DNA from: Entomomonas sp. E2T0
GTDB lineage: Bacteria; Pseudomonadota; Gammaproteobacteria; Pseudomonadales; Pseudomonadaceae
Direction: 5' to 3'
Assembly (NCBI RefSeq): GCF_025985425.1
Contig: NZ_CP094972.1
Location: forward strand, 372,001 to 436,000
DNA: 64,000 bases
Shown: positions 9,716-19,314 of the stretch, one piece after another
Layout: every line of letters starts with the position of its first letter
How positions within the stretch are numbered: the first letter of the stretch is position 1
The notes under the pieces: model-generated
What the model saw: the letters and a program-made list of their open reading frames with translations, nothing else
Databases searched by the model: none
What the model was told of the DNA's origin: nothing
Position numbers and translations under genes: made by a program

Positions 9716-9731
9716 AGCAAAGCTTATGCCA
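9716..9731 (-). promoter_or_regulatory. Sigma-54 (-24/-12) promoter of hcp
   Basis: Minus-strand sequence TGGCATAAGCTTTGCT against the consensus TGGCACG-N4-TTGCW: TGGCA and TTGCT match fully, and GG and GC are separated by exactly ten bases. The predicted start site is near 9705, giving a leader of about 60 bases to hcp. The cluster encodes a matching sigma-54 activator with an intact GAFTGA loop (19475-20962), so the two are likely functionally linked. Confidence 0.8.
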
Positions 9732-9958
9732 TATTTAAAAATTAACGATTAAAAATATATAACACAATGATAATTAACAATAAAAAATAATTTTAATTTA
9801 TCAAATAATAAATAAAGAATATTTTTTACTAAAACTCACTATAAATTAATGAAAAATTGAGCAATTCTTTTCACATACTGTACAAAACTTTGCTCAACAC
9901 ATTAAATATAATATTTTCAATAAGTTGTATAGAAAATAAAGCTATTTATAAAAATAAC

Positions 9959-9974
9959 GTGCATCTTATTGCAC
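9959..9974 (-). terminator. Possible weak terminator of the main T6SS operon
   Basis: Minus-strand hairpin GTGCA-ATAAGA-TGCAC, then GTTATTTTTATA, eight bases after the kinase stop codon. The stem is only five base pairs, so read-through is possible. Confidence 0.4.
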
Positions 9975-9981
9975 AACTGCA

Positions 9982-11007
9982 TTAAGACCAAAAAAAGAAA
10001 TGTTTAGAAGTAGATTGAAAAACTTCTTTAAGCTCTTCAGCAGTTACAGTTCTTTCTTGTGGTTTAATTGCTAAACCACAAGCTAATGCCTGCCATTGTT
10101 TTTTTGATAAATCTTTAGGCTTAGGTGGACTAACAGAATATTTAGTTTTCTTATCAATATAATAAGGGTTTTTACCTGTTAATAACTCATAAATTATGCA
10201 ACATAAGGCAAATATGTCTGTTTTTGTTGTCAATGAAATATCCTCAAGTAATTCAGGAGCAGCATATTTGGGTGTCCATGCATTAAAACGGTTTCTGGAT
10301 ATTTTAGGTAATCTTGCAAGCTCCCCTACTAATACCTGACCTAATCCATAATCAAATAATATGCACCCTTCATTAGTTAGCATAATATTACTTGGCTTAA
10401 GGTCACCGTGAATAGTATTGTGTTGATGGCTATAACACATTGCATCAATGATCTCTAACAGCATGGGTTGTATTTTTTTAAAATTCCCCCCTAATGGATT
10501 CTCCATCAACCATTGATCAAGTGTTAAGCCTTTTAAAAACTCTAAAGTTAAAAAAGCACGTTCACTTTCAACATCGATATCAAATTGATAGGCTTTTACG
10601 ATATGTGGATGGTTTAAAGAGGTAAGTAAAGCATATTCACTGTAAAGTAAGTAACTTGCATCAGCAAAACCTGCAAACTCTTCTTTAAACATTTTTACAG
10701 CGACATAAGGGAAAGGATGTTTAAAGTGTGCTGCTAACTTATCATAGGCACGATATACAACAGCCATACCACCAACACCTAAAATACGTTCAAGTTTATA
10801 ACGTCCAGCTAATATATCAGGTAACGCTTTGGCCTTAGATTCATCAGTAGCTATTACTGACTGTTTTGCATCATCTTTGCTAATAATAGGACTTTCAATA
10901 ATAGATGAAGAATCTATTACACCTTCATCAGTATTTTTATTTACTGACTCAGTGTCTAAAATTGGCTTATCATTAGCCATTGCTGTTAATTCGCTTTTCT
11001 CATTCAT
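9982..11007 (-). CDS. stk: T6SS-associated Ser/Thr protein kinase (Stk/PpkA type), atypical HGD and DYG motifs
   Basis: 341 residues. The kinase domain spans about 68-335: glycine loop 'GVGGMA' (77-82), catalytic Lys105 in 'VAVK', catalytic loop 'HGDLKPSN' (200-207), metal motif 'DYG' (219-221), and 'APE' (250-252). The catalytic Asp and both essential Lys/Asp residues are present, but HRD has become HGD and DFG has become DYG. The kinase is therefore of the non-RD type and may not need activation-loop phosphorylation in the usual way. Residues 1-60 look disordered. There is no C-terminal membrane segment, so it is cytosolic. It overlaps the phosphatase gene by four bases (ATGA). By analogy with P. 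aeruginosa Stk1/Stp1, it probably phosphorylates the Fha protein of this cluster. Confidence 0.92.
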   Translation of the reverse strand: MNEKSELTAMANDKPILDTESVNKNTDEGVIDSSSIIESPIISKDDAKQSVIATDESKAKALPDILAGRYKLERILGVGGMAVVYRAYDKLAAHFKHPFPYVAVKMFKEEFAGFADASYLLYSEYALLTSLNHPHIVKAYQFDIDVESERAFLTLEFLKGLTLDQWLMENPLGGNFKKIQPMLLEIIDAMCYSHQHNTIHGDLKPSNIMLTNEGCILFDYGLGQVLVGELARLPKISRNRFNAWTPKYAAPELLEDISLTTKTDIFALCCIIYELLTGKNPYYIDKKTKYSVSPPKPKDLSKKQWQALACGLAIKPQERTVTAEELKEVFQSTSKHFFFWS

Positions 11008-11723
11008 GGAACGACTATAATAGCTGTTAAATTATCTTTTGCTTCTGTAGCTAACACGTCATGAAACAATTGCTCAATGGCCAAATTAGGTGATGCTTTA
11101 CTCATTGCTTGATAGAGCTGATCATAACTAACATACTGATAAATTCCATCTGAACAAAGCAAGAATCTATCACCTTCGGTGATTTCCATCTCTACTATTC
11201 CCAGACTTAGTTCTTCATCAGCACCAATTGCTCTAGTTAAAGCAAAACTACCTTTTTGCTGTTGAGCCTCTTGCATAGAAAGTTGTTGCTCATCCATTAA
11301 CTCTTGCCAAACCGCATGATCTTTTGTAACTTGATAGATATTGCCTTTTCGAAACAAATAACAACGACTATCTCCAGCCCAAATACAAGCCATTCGATAA
11401 TCTTCTATCAATAAAGCAACCACCGTTGTTCCCATTATAGGTGGTAGCTGCCCTTTAACAACAGTTTTATCCTGTTGAGTCAGTTGCTTATTAACAAACC
11501 TTAAACTACGCGTTATTTGTTTTACACGCTCATCAAAATCCTGAGCCAACTCAAGATCAGCTAAAGCCTCAACCACCATACGGCTAGCAATCTCTCCGTT
11601 ATCATGACCTCCCATACCATCAGCAACAGCCCAGATCTTTCGATCTGGGTAGTTGATAAAAGCATCTTCATTTTTTTCTCTTACTTTGCCTTGATCTGTC
11701 CTTGCAGCACTTCGTAATAACAT
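11004..11723 (-). CDS. stp: PP2C-type Ser/Thr phosphatase of the T6SS
   Basis: 239 residues, the normal size of a stand-alone bacterial PP2C/PPM phosphatase. All metal-binding motifs are visible: 'REKNEDAF' (about 15-22), 'ADGMGGH' (about 34-40), 'LCSDGIY' (about 188-194) and 'DNLTAIIV' near the C-terminus. It should antagonise the adjacent kinase and reset T6SS phosphorylation, as Stp1 and PppA do in Pseudomonas. The gene starts two bases after the tssM stop and overlaps the kinase start, so phosphatase and kinase are probably made in fixed ratio. No membrane segment is present. Confidence 0.95.
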   Translation of the reverse strand: MLLRSAARTDQGKVREKNEDAFINYPDRKIWAVADGMGGHDNGEIASRMVVEALADLELAQDFDERVKQITRSLRFVNKQLTQQDKTVVKGQLPPIMGTTVVALLIEDYRMACIWAGDSRCYLFRKGNIYQVTKDHAVWQELMDEQQLSMQEAQQQKGSFALTRAIGADEELSLGIVEMEITEGDRFLLCSDGIYQYVSYDQLYQAMSKASPNLAIEQLFHDVLATEAKDNLTAIIVVP

Positions 11724-11725
11724 TG

Positions 11726-14700
11726 CTATAGATTATCCCTTAGAGCAAATGCACGATATATTTTCACATCAAACGGATTAGGTGAGCGTTGTGTTGATAA
11801 TAAGTAGTTAGCATATTTACCATCTACGTTAGTTTTTAGAATCATCACATCACGTCCAGAAGCGTAAGATATTTCCATTTGATCAATAAATCTAAACAGT
11901 GACCAAGCGCCTGGCTCAGTTTGATATAAAGTACGATTACCTGATAAATCCTCAAACTTCTCAGATACTACACTGGTATCCGCATTCTCTGTTGGCCACG
12001 TAAAGCGATTAGATAAAATAGGACCATGGCGATACTCTATTTTTTGATCTCCAATTTGTAAGATCACTCGGCTTAAAGTCACCTCTAAGAAATGCGGTTC
12101 AAGTTTAAAACTTACTGTTGGGTGTTCTGGGTTTTCGCTAAACAAACCACCCTGAATCACACGAACAACTCTAAACTGAGCTAATGAGGCACTACTAATA
12201 GGTAAACCACGACCATCAATTGTTTTCACTTGATAGTAACTACCATTTGTTGACACAAAAGGCTTTAAATTACTTTCATAGAAACTATCCATGATGCCGC
12301 CTACTTTAAAGAAGCGAATAAAGTCAGACATAGCCACATCCGTATTAGCTTTTCCATTAAATGGATAACGTCCTCTAATAGAGCTGTTGTAGTATGTATA
12401 CACATTAGCCTTATAAGCTTGGTTAATGTAGTTATAAGAACTTGCTAAAATGATACGCCAGTTATCATCCGCTATTTGGGTATACCACTTATCAAATGGT
12501 GCAGGTAAACGCTTAACAGCATTTTGTACAGCCGATAGTGCATCTTGCTGTCCTTCCATTCGATCTTTTGCCCATGCTAACGCTGCTTGTTCTGGAGCAC
12601 TATCTCTAGAAAGCATTGATACTTTTTGGTTAAGATCATTCAACGCTTGAGAGGCAGCTGCATAGTCAGAACTAGGTGAACCATCATCTAATAATAATCG
12701 ATGATAGGGTGTAAACATTTGCACCATCCGTTTCTTACCTTGCTCAGGTACAGCCGCTGCAGCTAATTTCTTCGCGCCATCAATACCAGCATTAACACCT
12801 TTAATCGCTGCCTTCTTAGTGGCTTGTTTAGCCATTTGTTTAACAGAACTATTAGTATTAATTGCACCTGTTTTATCAGCTATAACATCTTTATCATCTT
12901 CGTCAGGTTCAGGAACAATACCTGGTAATTTAGTATGCTCTTTAATTTCACCCAGCAATAATAAGAATGGACTATTAGCTGCTGTTAAACCTGTTAGCTG
13001 TGAATCACTCTCAGGGAAAGAGTTAACATTAGCCACTTTCAAGCCACCAATTGTATTGCTCCATTGATCTGTATAATCAATAAAGTATAACTGTTCTACC
13101 TGTACCAATATTTTTTGTAACTCAGCAGGAGATAACGTATCAGCACTACCTAATACCCAATTATCCCTTAATGTCTTGGTAATAAAATCTAATGCTTTCT
13201 TAGATAAGAAATATTGATTATAGCCAGACTTAGTAAAGAAACCTGCTATCTTTTTATCAGCCCCTTTAATCAAATAGCCTTGTGAACCCAAGTGTTGCGA
13301 TAAAACATAATCAGGTAATATTTTTGCATCTTGTTTCATTGAATTGTAAACAAGATTAGCTAAAGGTTCGTTACTTAGAACACGTCTAGCCTGTGCAACC
13401 AATTCATCATTAATAGGATAAACAAAATCTAGCGCCAATAATCTATTAAAATGACCTTCTAAATCATCTTGTAGCTCTGTATTATTTGGATAGATATTAG
13501 CCCAATAATCAGTCATTGTTGCTGCCAAATACTCTTTATCACGATGTTTTTCATAATTTAACATGAGATAAGCACGTAAACTATTTAACAGTTTCTCTCT
13601 ATTAGTAAAATTCGATCTAATTTGTGCTTCTAACTGGCGAGCTACAGCTGGCAACATTTGTTTTAATAACTCATCATGATAAGTTATTAAAACAGTAGGT
13701 GTTGTTTTTTCACCTTGATAAAGCCCCAATTGATGGGTTACTGATAAATCTTTATCAGTAGGAAATACTTTATATGCTTTATAACTAGTATTTAGCACAG
13801 ACTCTAGCTGTGACAAATCACCTTTAGGAATTAGCTCAGTGTGCTGTTTAGCTAACAATACACCTAACTCATTAGTTTGCTTCAAATAGTTATTATTAGC
13901 AGAAAAACTATATCCCCAAAGCAATCCAACCCCAGCTAAGGTAGCTACTGAGCCAATATATAAACTTCTTTGTTTCCAGCTAAGACGCTTTCTTTCCGTT
14001 TCATCGAGTGTCGCTAATTCTGACTCAGGGAAAATAACAGAAGTAAACAATTGATAAAGGAAACGAGGTTTACCTTGACGATAAACAGGCAATGCTTTAC
14101 TAGAAAGTCCTAAATTTCTACCAATTCTAACTGTATGTTCATCAAGATGTTCTGTCACATGAGGGGCACTCATGAAATAGAAACCTCTTAGATGACTAGC
14201 CTCTTGATAACGATTACCTGTAGTTGCCAGTTCAATAAATAAACATAGCTGCTCAGCAATCAAATTAAATTGGTAAGGAAAATCTAATATTTTGCCACGA
14301 CGTTGAATATCACGCTCTTGATGCAAGTTATTAACAACTTGTTTATTCAAACGTTCCAATAATCTTTCAAACTCAAAACGAGTTAGATCAGCACTGACTA
14401 CTTTCTGCTCTTTAGTAAAGGTTACTCCCAATACTTGGGCACTTTCCTCTTGGGAAATATTATCAAAGAACTCATTAAAACCAATAATATGATCAGCTTT
14501 ACTAAATAAAATATAAACAGGACATTCTGTACCTAAACGCTGTTGAATATCATGTAACCTTGCACGTGTTTGACGAGCAATACGCTCCAAATGAACCTCA
14601 TCATGACTTAACAAGTCATCAACAGGCACATTTACTAACACACCATTTAGTGGTCTGCTTCTTTTACGACGGCGTAATAAATTTAATAGTGTTAACCAAC

Positions 14701-15307
14701 CTGCATTATCAACTTCACTATTTTCTTGAGAGAAATAGCGACCAGATGTATCTACTACTACACCATTCTCAGCAAAATACCACTCACAATAACGTGTACC
14801 CTCGATATTTTTAGTGAGACGCTGCTCAATTTGGTTAAGTGGAAAATTTAATCCAGAGAAATCTAAAATACTCGTTTTACCACTAGACTCTGGACCTATC
14901 AATAAATACCAAGGTAAATCATGCTTCCAACCTTGACTTCTGCCTTTATAAATACTCGACTTCTTAAGAGTCTGCATCGCCTTTTTATATAAGGAAGTTA
15001 CAGCTTGGCGTTCTTCATGTATTTTTTCTTCAACAATTAACTTTTCCTGAGCTTGATCAGAAGTAAGTTTTTTCTTTTGTTTTGCCGTTTCTCGCCAATT
15101 TAGAAAAACTAATAACAATCCCCATAATAGGAAAATAATACAAATAGTCACTAAACGAGATGTGCTTGATTCCCATGGTTTTGATTCGCCAAAACCAAAA
15201 TAAGGAAATAAGAACCATACAAGCAATGCTAAAAACAATGCAATACACAGTGTCCAAACCCATCTTTTTTTGAAAAAAACAGCTAATTTTCTAAAAAATC
15301 TTTTCAT
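11726..15307 (-). CDS. tssM: TssM (IcmF) inner-membrane ring protein
   Basis: 1,193 residues from the ATG at 15307, preferred because AAGGGA lies eight bases before it; a GTG at 15325 would add six residues. TssM forms the trans-envelope complex with TssL and TssJ. Two N-terminal membrane helices (about 17-38 and 53-72) precede a cytoplasmic NTPase-like domain with an intact Walker A 'GPESSGKTS' (138-146) and 'VVDTSGRYF' Walker B-like segment. A third helix near 447-468 ('LYIGSVATLAGVGLLWGYSF') leads to the large periplasmic part, which ends in the beta-rich IcmF C-terminal domain that contacts TssJ. The intact Walker A is notable because many TssM proteins have lost it. Length is typical for the family. 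Confidence 0.96.
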   Translation of the reverse strand: MKRFFRKLAVFFKKRWVWTLCIALFLALLVWFLFPYFGFGESKPWESSTSRLVTICIIFLLWGLLLVFLNWRETAKQKKKLTSDQAQEKLIVEEKIHEERQAVTSLYKKAMQTLKKSSIYKGRSQGWKHDLPWYLLIGPESSGKTSILDFSGLNFPLNQIEQRLTKNIEGTRYCEWYFAENGVVVDTSGRYFSQENSEVDNAGWLTLLNLLRRRKRSRPLNGVLVNVPVDDLLSHDEVHLERIARQTRARLHDIQQRLGTECPVYILFSKADHIIGFNEFFDNISQEESAQVLGVTFTKEQKVVSADLTRFEFERLLERLNKQVVNNLHQERDIQRRGKILDFPYQFNLIAEQLCLFIELATTGNRYQEASHLRGFYFMSAPHVTEHLDEHTVRIGRNLGLSSKALPVYRQGKPRFLYQLFTSVIFPESELATLDETERKRLSWKQRSLYIGSVATLAGVGLLWGYSFSANNNYLKQTNELGVLLAKQHTELIPKGDLSQLESVLNTSYKAYKVFPTDKDLSVTHQLGLYQGEKTTPTVLITYHDELLKQMLPAVARQLEAQIRSNFTNREKLLNSLRAYLMLNYEKHRDKEYLAATMTDYWANIYPNNTELQDDLEGHFNRLLALDFVYPINDELVAQARRVLSNEPLANLVYNSMKQDAKILPDYVLSQHLGSQGYLIKGADKKIAGFFTKSGYNQYFLSKKALDFITKTLRDNWVLGSADTLSPAELQKILVQVEQLYFIDYTDQWSNTIGGLKVANVNSFPESDSQLTGLTAANSPFLLLLGEIKEHTKLPGIVPEPDEDDKDVIADKTGAINTNSSVKQMAKQATKKAAIKGVNAGIDGAKKLAAAAVPEQGKKRMVQMFTPYHRLLLDDGSPSSDYAAASQALNDLNQKVSMLSRDSAPEQAALAWAKDRMEGQQDALSAVQNAVKRLPAPFDKWYTQIADDNWRIILASSYNYINQAYKANVYTYYNSSIRGRYPFNGKANTDVAMSDFIRFFKVGGIMDSFYESNLKPFVSTNGSYYQVKTIDGRGLPISSASLAQFRVVRVIQGGLFSENPEHPTVSFKLEPHFLEVTLSRVILQIGDQKIEYRHGPILSNRFTWPTENADTSVVSEKFEDLSGNRTLYQTEPGAWSLFRFIDQMEISYASGRDVMILKTNVDGKYANYLLSTQRSPNPFDVKIYRAFALRDNL

Positions 15308-15321
15308 CGAAAAGTCCCTTA

Positions 15322-16191
15322 TCACTGTGTGTTATTTTTAGTTTCTGAAGTTAAAGTAGTATCTAGTGTATGGTAAGGTTCTAATGACTGCTTACGCTCT
15401 TGATTTAGTACAAAGGCAAAACCAGAATACATAATAACTAAACAAATAATAGTAAAGATAACTACCATCCACCAAGGCACAATTTTAATCAAACCTCTAC
15501 GATATGGTTGCAATCCTTGCCATTGTGGAGATAAGGCCTTAGGTACATCACCACGCAACTGCTTAATTTGGCGATATAAACTATCTCTAATAGCCTCTAG
15601 TTCAAGTGTTCCACGGTTCATTACACGATATTTACCTTCAAAACCTAACGATAAACAAACATAAATTAATTCAATTAAAGGTAAATACTTAACAGGATTA
15701 CGAGTAATGCGATCTAATAATTGGAAAACTTTTTCACCACCAAACGTTTCATTATGAAAAGAAGCAAGCAAGCTATATTTTGCCCAAGCACTTTCCACAC
15801 CCCAACTAGTACAAACAACTGCCTCATCTAATACCGTACACATTACATAACGCGCACTCATCACTTGGCTATTTTCCACACCACTTTGTAAGGCTATACG
15901 CTCAAAACGTTTAATCGCTTCAATATAATTATGTTGTAATGACTCTAAATCTTCAGGTGGCGCATTATTACGTAACCGTACCACTTCAGAAAGAATATGA
16001 GCACCAGCTGAAATCAGAGGATTTAATCCTACAATGTTTTCGTCAACTGGACGTAATCTTGCTGCAAACACCATTTTGTCATCTAGTGAAGCATAGTTTG
16101 GCGCATCAGAAATATCAGTTAATAATGGTACTGAACTGGTATTGCTGTCATTAAATCTACTACTAATGACCGTTTTATCATCTCTTTCCAT
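15322..16191 (-). CDS. tssL: TssL (DotU/IcmH) inner-membrane protein
   Basis: 289 residues. The cytoplasmic helical hook domain (about 60-225; 'YVMCTVLDEAVVCTSWG' is its typical core) is followed by a single transmembrane helix at about 246-268 ('WWMVVIFTIICLVIMYSGFAF') and a short periplasmic tail. It lacks the OmpA/peptidoglycan-binding extension found in some TssL proteins, so cell-wall anchoring would have to come from elsewhere. Position between tssK and tssM is standard. The C-terminus stops at residue 289 without the extra domain. Confidence 0.95.
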   Translation of the reverse strand: MERDDKTVISSRFNDSNTSSVPLLTDISDAPNYASLDDKMVFAARLRPVDENIVGLNPLISAGAHILSEVVRLRNNAPPEDLESLQHNYIEAIKRFERIALQSGVENSQVMSARYVMCTVLDEAVVCTSWGVESAWAKYSLLASFHNETFGGEKVFQLLDRITRNPVKYLPLIELIYVCLSLGFEGKYRVMNRGTLELEAIRDSLYRQIKQLRGDVPKALSPQWQGLQPYRRGLIKIVPWWMVVIFTIICLVIMYSGFAFVLNQERKQSLEPYHTLDTTLTSETKNNTQ

Positions 16192-16208
16192 ATACTTTCT
16201 TCTCTGAT

Positions 16209-17540
16209 TTAGTTACGAATCGCCCAGAATTTAAGATCCAGATTGTCAAAGCTACCCGACACATGGAAAGCAAAACCACCTGAACTTTCAAATTGGGCAA
16301 GATCATCAGAACTTAACTCTAAAGCAAAATAAATTTTTCCAGAATGGAACGGTATTTGTCTAGGCGCTACTGGTAATGACTTCACCTTAACACCCGGTAA
16401 ATGCAAATTCACTAACTGACGAATACGTTCTACAGGACCACACTTCAAGTATGCAGGTAAATTTTTGCGTAAGTACTCAGGATCACAAGAAGCACTCGCC
16501 GCCAAGATAAACTTCGAATTACTAAGCATAGTATGATCGTGTAATGGTGATACTTGAATACCATAAGCACGCTGTTGTAGCAGCAGCTCAATAGCGTGCT
16601 GTTCAAGTACCATTGACAATACTTGACGAAGTCTTTCCATTAACTTTCTATAACATAATCCTTGATCACTATGCATATAGTAGTAATCGATACTTGGACG
16701 TTTACTTTCACTCGCATAAGTAGCTAATTCACCATATAGATAAAGTAACTCTTTATAGACATCCTCTGGATGTGCCTTATCTGCTCGTAAATAATGACGC
16801 AATAGAGGTTCAACCCGATTAATTAATTGCAACATTAACAAATCGCCTACTTCCGCACTTTGTGTTTTACCACTGGCGTTAATTCTTTCTGCTAAACGAT
16901 CACCACGATGCACTAACATACTGATCACCTCTTTTAGAGATGACAATAAAACTGAAGAGGCATGTAAATTTAAATAAGTAGGCACATACTCACTATCTAA
17001 CACAATCGTTTTGTCAGAACTACAATCTAAAATATGACATATTTTCAAACATACAAAGGCACTGTTATTCTCTTCGTCACCTAGAATCAATCTAAAATCA
17101 GGCTGACAACAGTTAATCATAATAATATTAGAATCAGCAGTATTTGAATCAACCACTTCAACTTCACGCATTACATAACGAGCTAACACGTCAGTTTGTG
17201 AAGCTTCTCTGGTTTCAATATGGTTATCTGTAGTTAACGGTAATGCCAAATAAACAGGTTTATTGTTTGTATTAGTAGGAATATCTAAAGTTAATGGCTC
17301 TAATTCCTGTCTAATATCAAAGAATGAACCATCAGGTAATACCCCTTTAGCTTCATTAACGACAATCTTTCCCATATTCAAATACTGGGGATCTATCTGC
17401 AAAGAAATAAATCCCCATGTATTACTGGATGATAACTGAGTGCGCACAGCTAATTGATGATTATAATACCTGTCACTGTGTTGAAAGTGCTGAGGTCTTA
17501 ATAACATCCCTTCTCGCCAAACTACTTTTTGGATACTCAT
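16209..17540 (-). CDS. tssK: TssK baseplate protein
   Basis: 443 residues, full length for TssK. The N-terminus 'VVWREGMLLRPQHFQHSDRY' is the family hallmark. TssK trimers connect the baseplate to the TssL/TssM membrane complex; the fold resembles phage receptor-binding proteins. The C-terminal third ('SKFILAASASCDPEYLRKNL', then 'ALELSS') matches the neck and head region. The gene lies between tssJ and tssL with short spacers and is on the same transcript. Confidence 0.96.
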   Translation of the reverse strand: MSIQKVVWREGMLLRPQHFQHSDRYYNHQLAVRTQLSSSNTWGFISLQIDPQYLNMGKIVVNEAKGVLPDGSFFDIRQELEPLTLDIPTNTNNKPVYLALPLTTDNHIETREASQTDVLARYVMREVEVVDSNTADSNIIMINCCQPDFRLILGDEENNSAFVCLKICHILDCSSDKTIVLDSEYVPTYLNLHASSVLLSSLKEVISMLVHRGDRLAERINASGKTQSAEVGDLLMLQLINRVEPLLRHYLRADKAHPEDVYKELLYLYGELATYASESKRPSIDYYYMHSDQGLCYRKLMERLRQVLSMVLEQHAIELLLQQRAYGIQVSPLHDHTMLSNSKFILAASASCDPEYLRKNLPAYLKCGPVERIRQLVNLHLPGVKVKSLPVAPRQIPFHSGKIYFALELSSDDLAQFESSGGFAFHVSGSFDNLDLKFWAIRN

Positions 17541-17560
17541 AATAATAATGCCTACCTCAA

Positions 17561-18070
17561 TTATCTTTCATTCATTGGCAAAGTTTCGTTAACTTTATAA
17601 GCTCTAGGGTCTGTATTCTGATAGATACCATCGCTTGTTAACACCACATTCACATAAAGCTTTTCTTTTGGTACAGTTTTAACTACATAACGCCAAGTAG
17701 CTGTTGATAAATCACGGTAAGCAGCAATAATACCTACATACTGGCTGGTTTCTGCCACACGGTAACGTAAATGTATTTTTTGTCTAGGCGTTAACTCCAT
17801 TTCCTCAACAGCAACTAAGTCCTCACCTAATACATTTTTTGCATCATTATATAAACTAAAAAAATCTGCATTGGTGAAGTTAACTGCATTTTTTAATTCA
17901 AAAATGCGTACAACCACTGGTGAAGGTCTGCCTCTTAAATCTGGATTAAGATAATCACTACCGTTTAAACGAATATTAACTTTAGTAACATCTGAGTAAG
18001 GATTCATCCAAGAACAACCAGACAATAAAACTGCCATCAACAACAAGCTTATTATTCTCAATTTTGCCAT
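17561..18070 (-). CDS. tssJ: TssJ outer-membrane lipoprotein
   Basis: 169 residues. A type II signal peptide with lipobox LLSGC puts the lipidated cysteine at position 19. TssJ anchors the T6SS membrane complex to the outer membrane and binds the TssM C-terminus. The conserved transthyretin-like core is visible ('KVNIRLNGSDYLNPDLRGRP', 'PVVVRIFELK', 'LRYRVAETSQYVGIIAAYRD'). Residue +2 after the cysteine is Ser, consistent with outer-membrane sorting. Corresponds to lip2 in the P. aeruginosa HSI-II order. Confidence 0.95.
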   Translation of the reverse strand: MAKLRIISLLLMAVLLSGCSWMNPYSDVTKVNIRLNGSDYLNPDLRGRPSPVVVRIFELKNAVNFTNADFFSLYNDAKNVLGEDLVAVEEMELTPRQKIHLRYRVAETSQYVGIIAAYRDLSTATWRYVVKTVPKEKLYVNVVLTSDGIYQNTDPRAYKVNETLPMNER

Positions 18071-18082
18071 CTGTATTACTCC

Positions 18083-19303
18083 TTAATCATCATTCAATGA
18101 AGCTAATAAACGCACTTGCTCTTCGTAATAGGTGGTGAAGTCTTTGCTAAATAAACGATCACTCCACTCTGCATCTTGTTGTAATAAGTTATGGTAACGA
18201 CAATAGGTACGCCATTTCCAAGCACTACCTTTGATCACTCCCTTATCACCACGTTGCTCGAACGCTAAAATTAATTGTGCTGGTGAGAACTGGTGAATAA
18301 CACTACGCACAGCACCACGACAAGCGGCTAATAAAGCGACTTGATGTGCTTGCAAATCCCTAAATGCACGATTAATTGCTTGTTCTGGGGTTAATTGATT
18401 AGGGTTATGCTTTTTCAATAAATCATTAATAGCACTTTCTGCATCAACTGTATAACGTAATGGATTATTACCTGTTGCTTGCACTGTAGTAATAGGCAAC
18501 CGTAACTCATTTTTCAAATCAGAACGTGTCCGCAAACTTTGTTGGATACCTGCAATACATTGCTTAAACAGTTTAGCCGTATGAATAGCTAACTGCTCTC
18601 TTTCAGTCTCATCTAACTTTGCTATATCAATCCCTAACTCTGCTGCAAACTTATCCCAAAAATCACTAGAAAATTTAGTTGGTGTAGCTGGCGGTGGTAC
18701 ATATACAGGAGTTGGTGTAGCTTTAACTGGTTCAGGCATTTTATCCTCTACTAATTGAGGAATTTCTAAACTTTCAATATCAACCCTTGCATAATCCTTA
18801 CGCTGCTCACCATCCTGTTGTTCGTTGGCTTTCATAAAGTCTGCTAATTCATCCATATCCACATATTGGAATGGCTGTTGCTCAATCGCTTTAATTGGAT
18901 CCAAATCTAAGAAAGCATCATCAGGAATAATACTACCTGCTTCCACAGACTTTCCTACTACATTTTCAAATACTTCAGGATCATAAACTAAACGAGCACG
19001 AATATCATAATCTCCCATTGAAAACACAGCACCGTGCTCAATAAGAAATTGTTCGCCAGCAGGTAATCTTGAACCTGTATTTTTTAGAATAGTGCCATTA
19101 CTACTAGTATCAGTAATATAAAACTGATTATTTTTAGTAGTAATCAATGCATGATGCCCTGACACATAACGCTTTGGATCAGCAATAATCCAATCACAAT
19201 CAGGCGCACGACCAATCACCCCACCCGCACTTTTAAACTCTTTACTAACGACAGTATTATCAGCAAACTGCTGATCACTGATGATCTCTAAAATAAGTTC
19301 CAC
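18083..19303 (-). CDS. fha: FHA-domain T6SS regulator (Fha/TagH)
   Basis: 406 residues from a GTG start, preceded by AAAGGT that overlaps the stop of the small lipoprotein gene. The N-terminal FHA domain (about 1-110) has 'GRAPDCDW', 'SGHHALI' and 'TDTSSNGT', which form the phosphothreonine-binding face. A proline-rich linker (about 190-215) leads to the TagH-type C-terminal domain (about 215-400). FHA proteins of this kind are the substrate and reader of the T6SS kinase, promoting assembly when phosphorylated. Kinase and phosphatase genes for this loop sit in the same operon. Confidence 0.93.
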   Translation of the reverse strand: MELILEIISDQQFADNTVVSKEFKSAGGVIGRAPDCDWIIADPKRYVSGHHALITTKNNQFYITDTSSNGTILKNTGSRLPAGEQFLIEHGAVFSMGDYDIRARLVYDPEVFENVVGKSVEAGSIIPDDAFLDLDPIKAIEQQPFQYVDMDELADFMKANEQQDGEQRKDYARVDIESLEIPQLVEDKMPEPVKATPTPVYVPPPATPTKFSSDFWDKFAAELGIDIAKLDETEREQLAIHTAKLFKQCIAGIQQSLRTRSDLKNELRLPITTVQATGNNPLRYTVDAESAINDLLKKHNPNQLTPEQAINRAFRDLQAHQVALLAACRGAVRSVIHQFSPAQLILAFEQRGDKGVIKGSAWKWRTYCRYHNLLQQDAEWSDRLFSKDFTTYYEEQVRLLASLNDD

Positions 19304-19314
19304 AATAATTACCT

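Larger units (their letters stand above)
9646..9981. other. hcp promoter region between the kinase gene and hcp
   Basis: 336 AT-rich bases without a gene. It holds the sigma-54 site (9716-9731), a short hairpin just after the kinase stop (9959-9974), and otherwise A/T-rich sequence that could contain activator or IHF sites which I cannot define. Confidence 0.6.
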
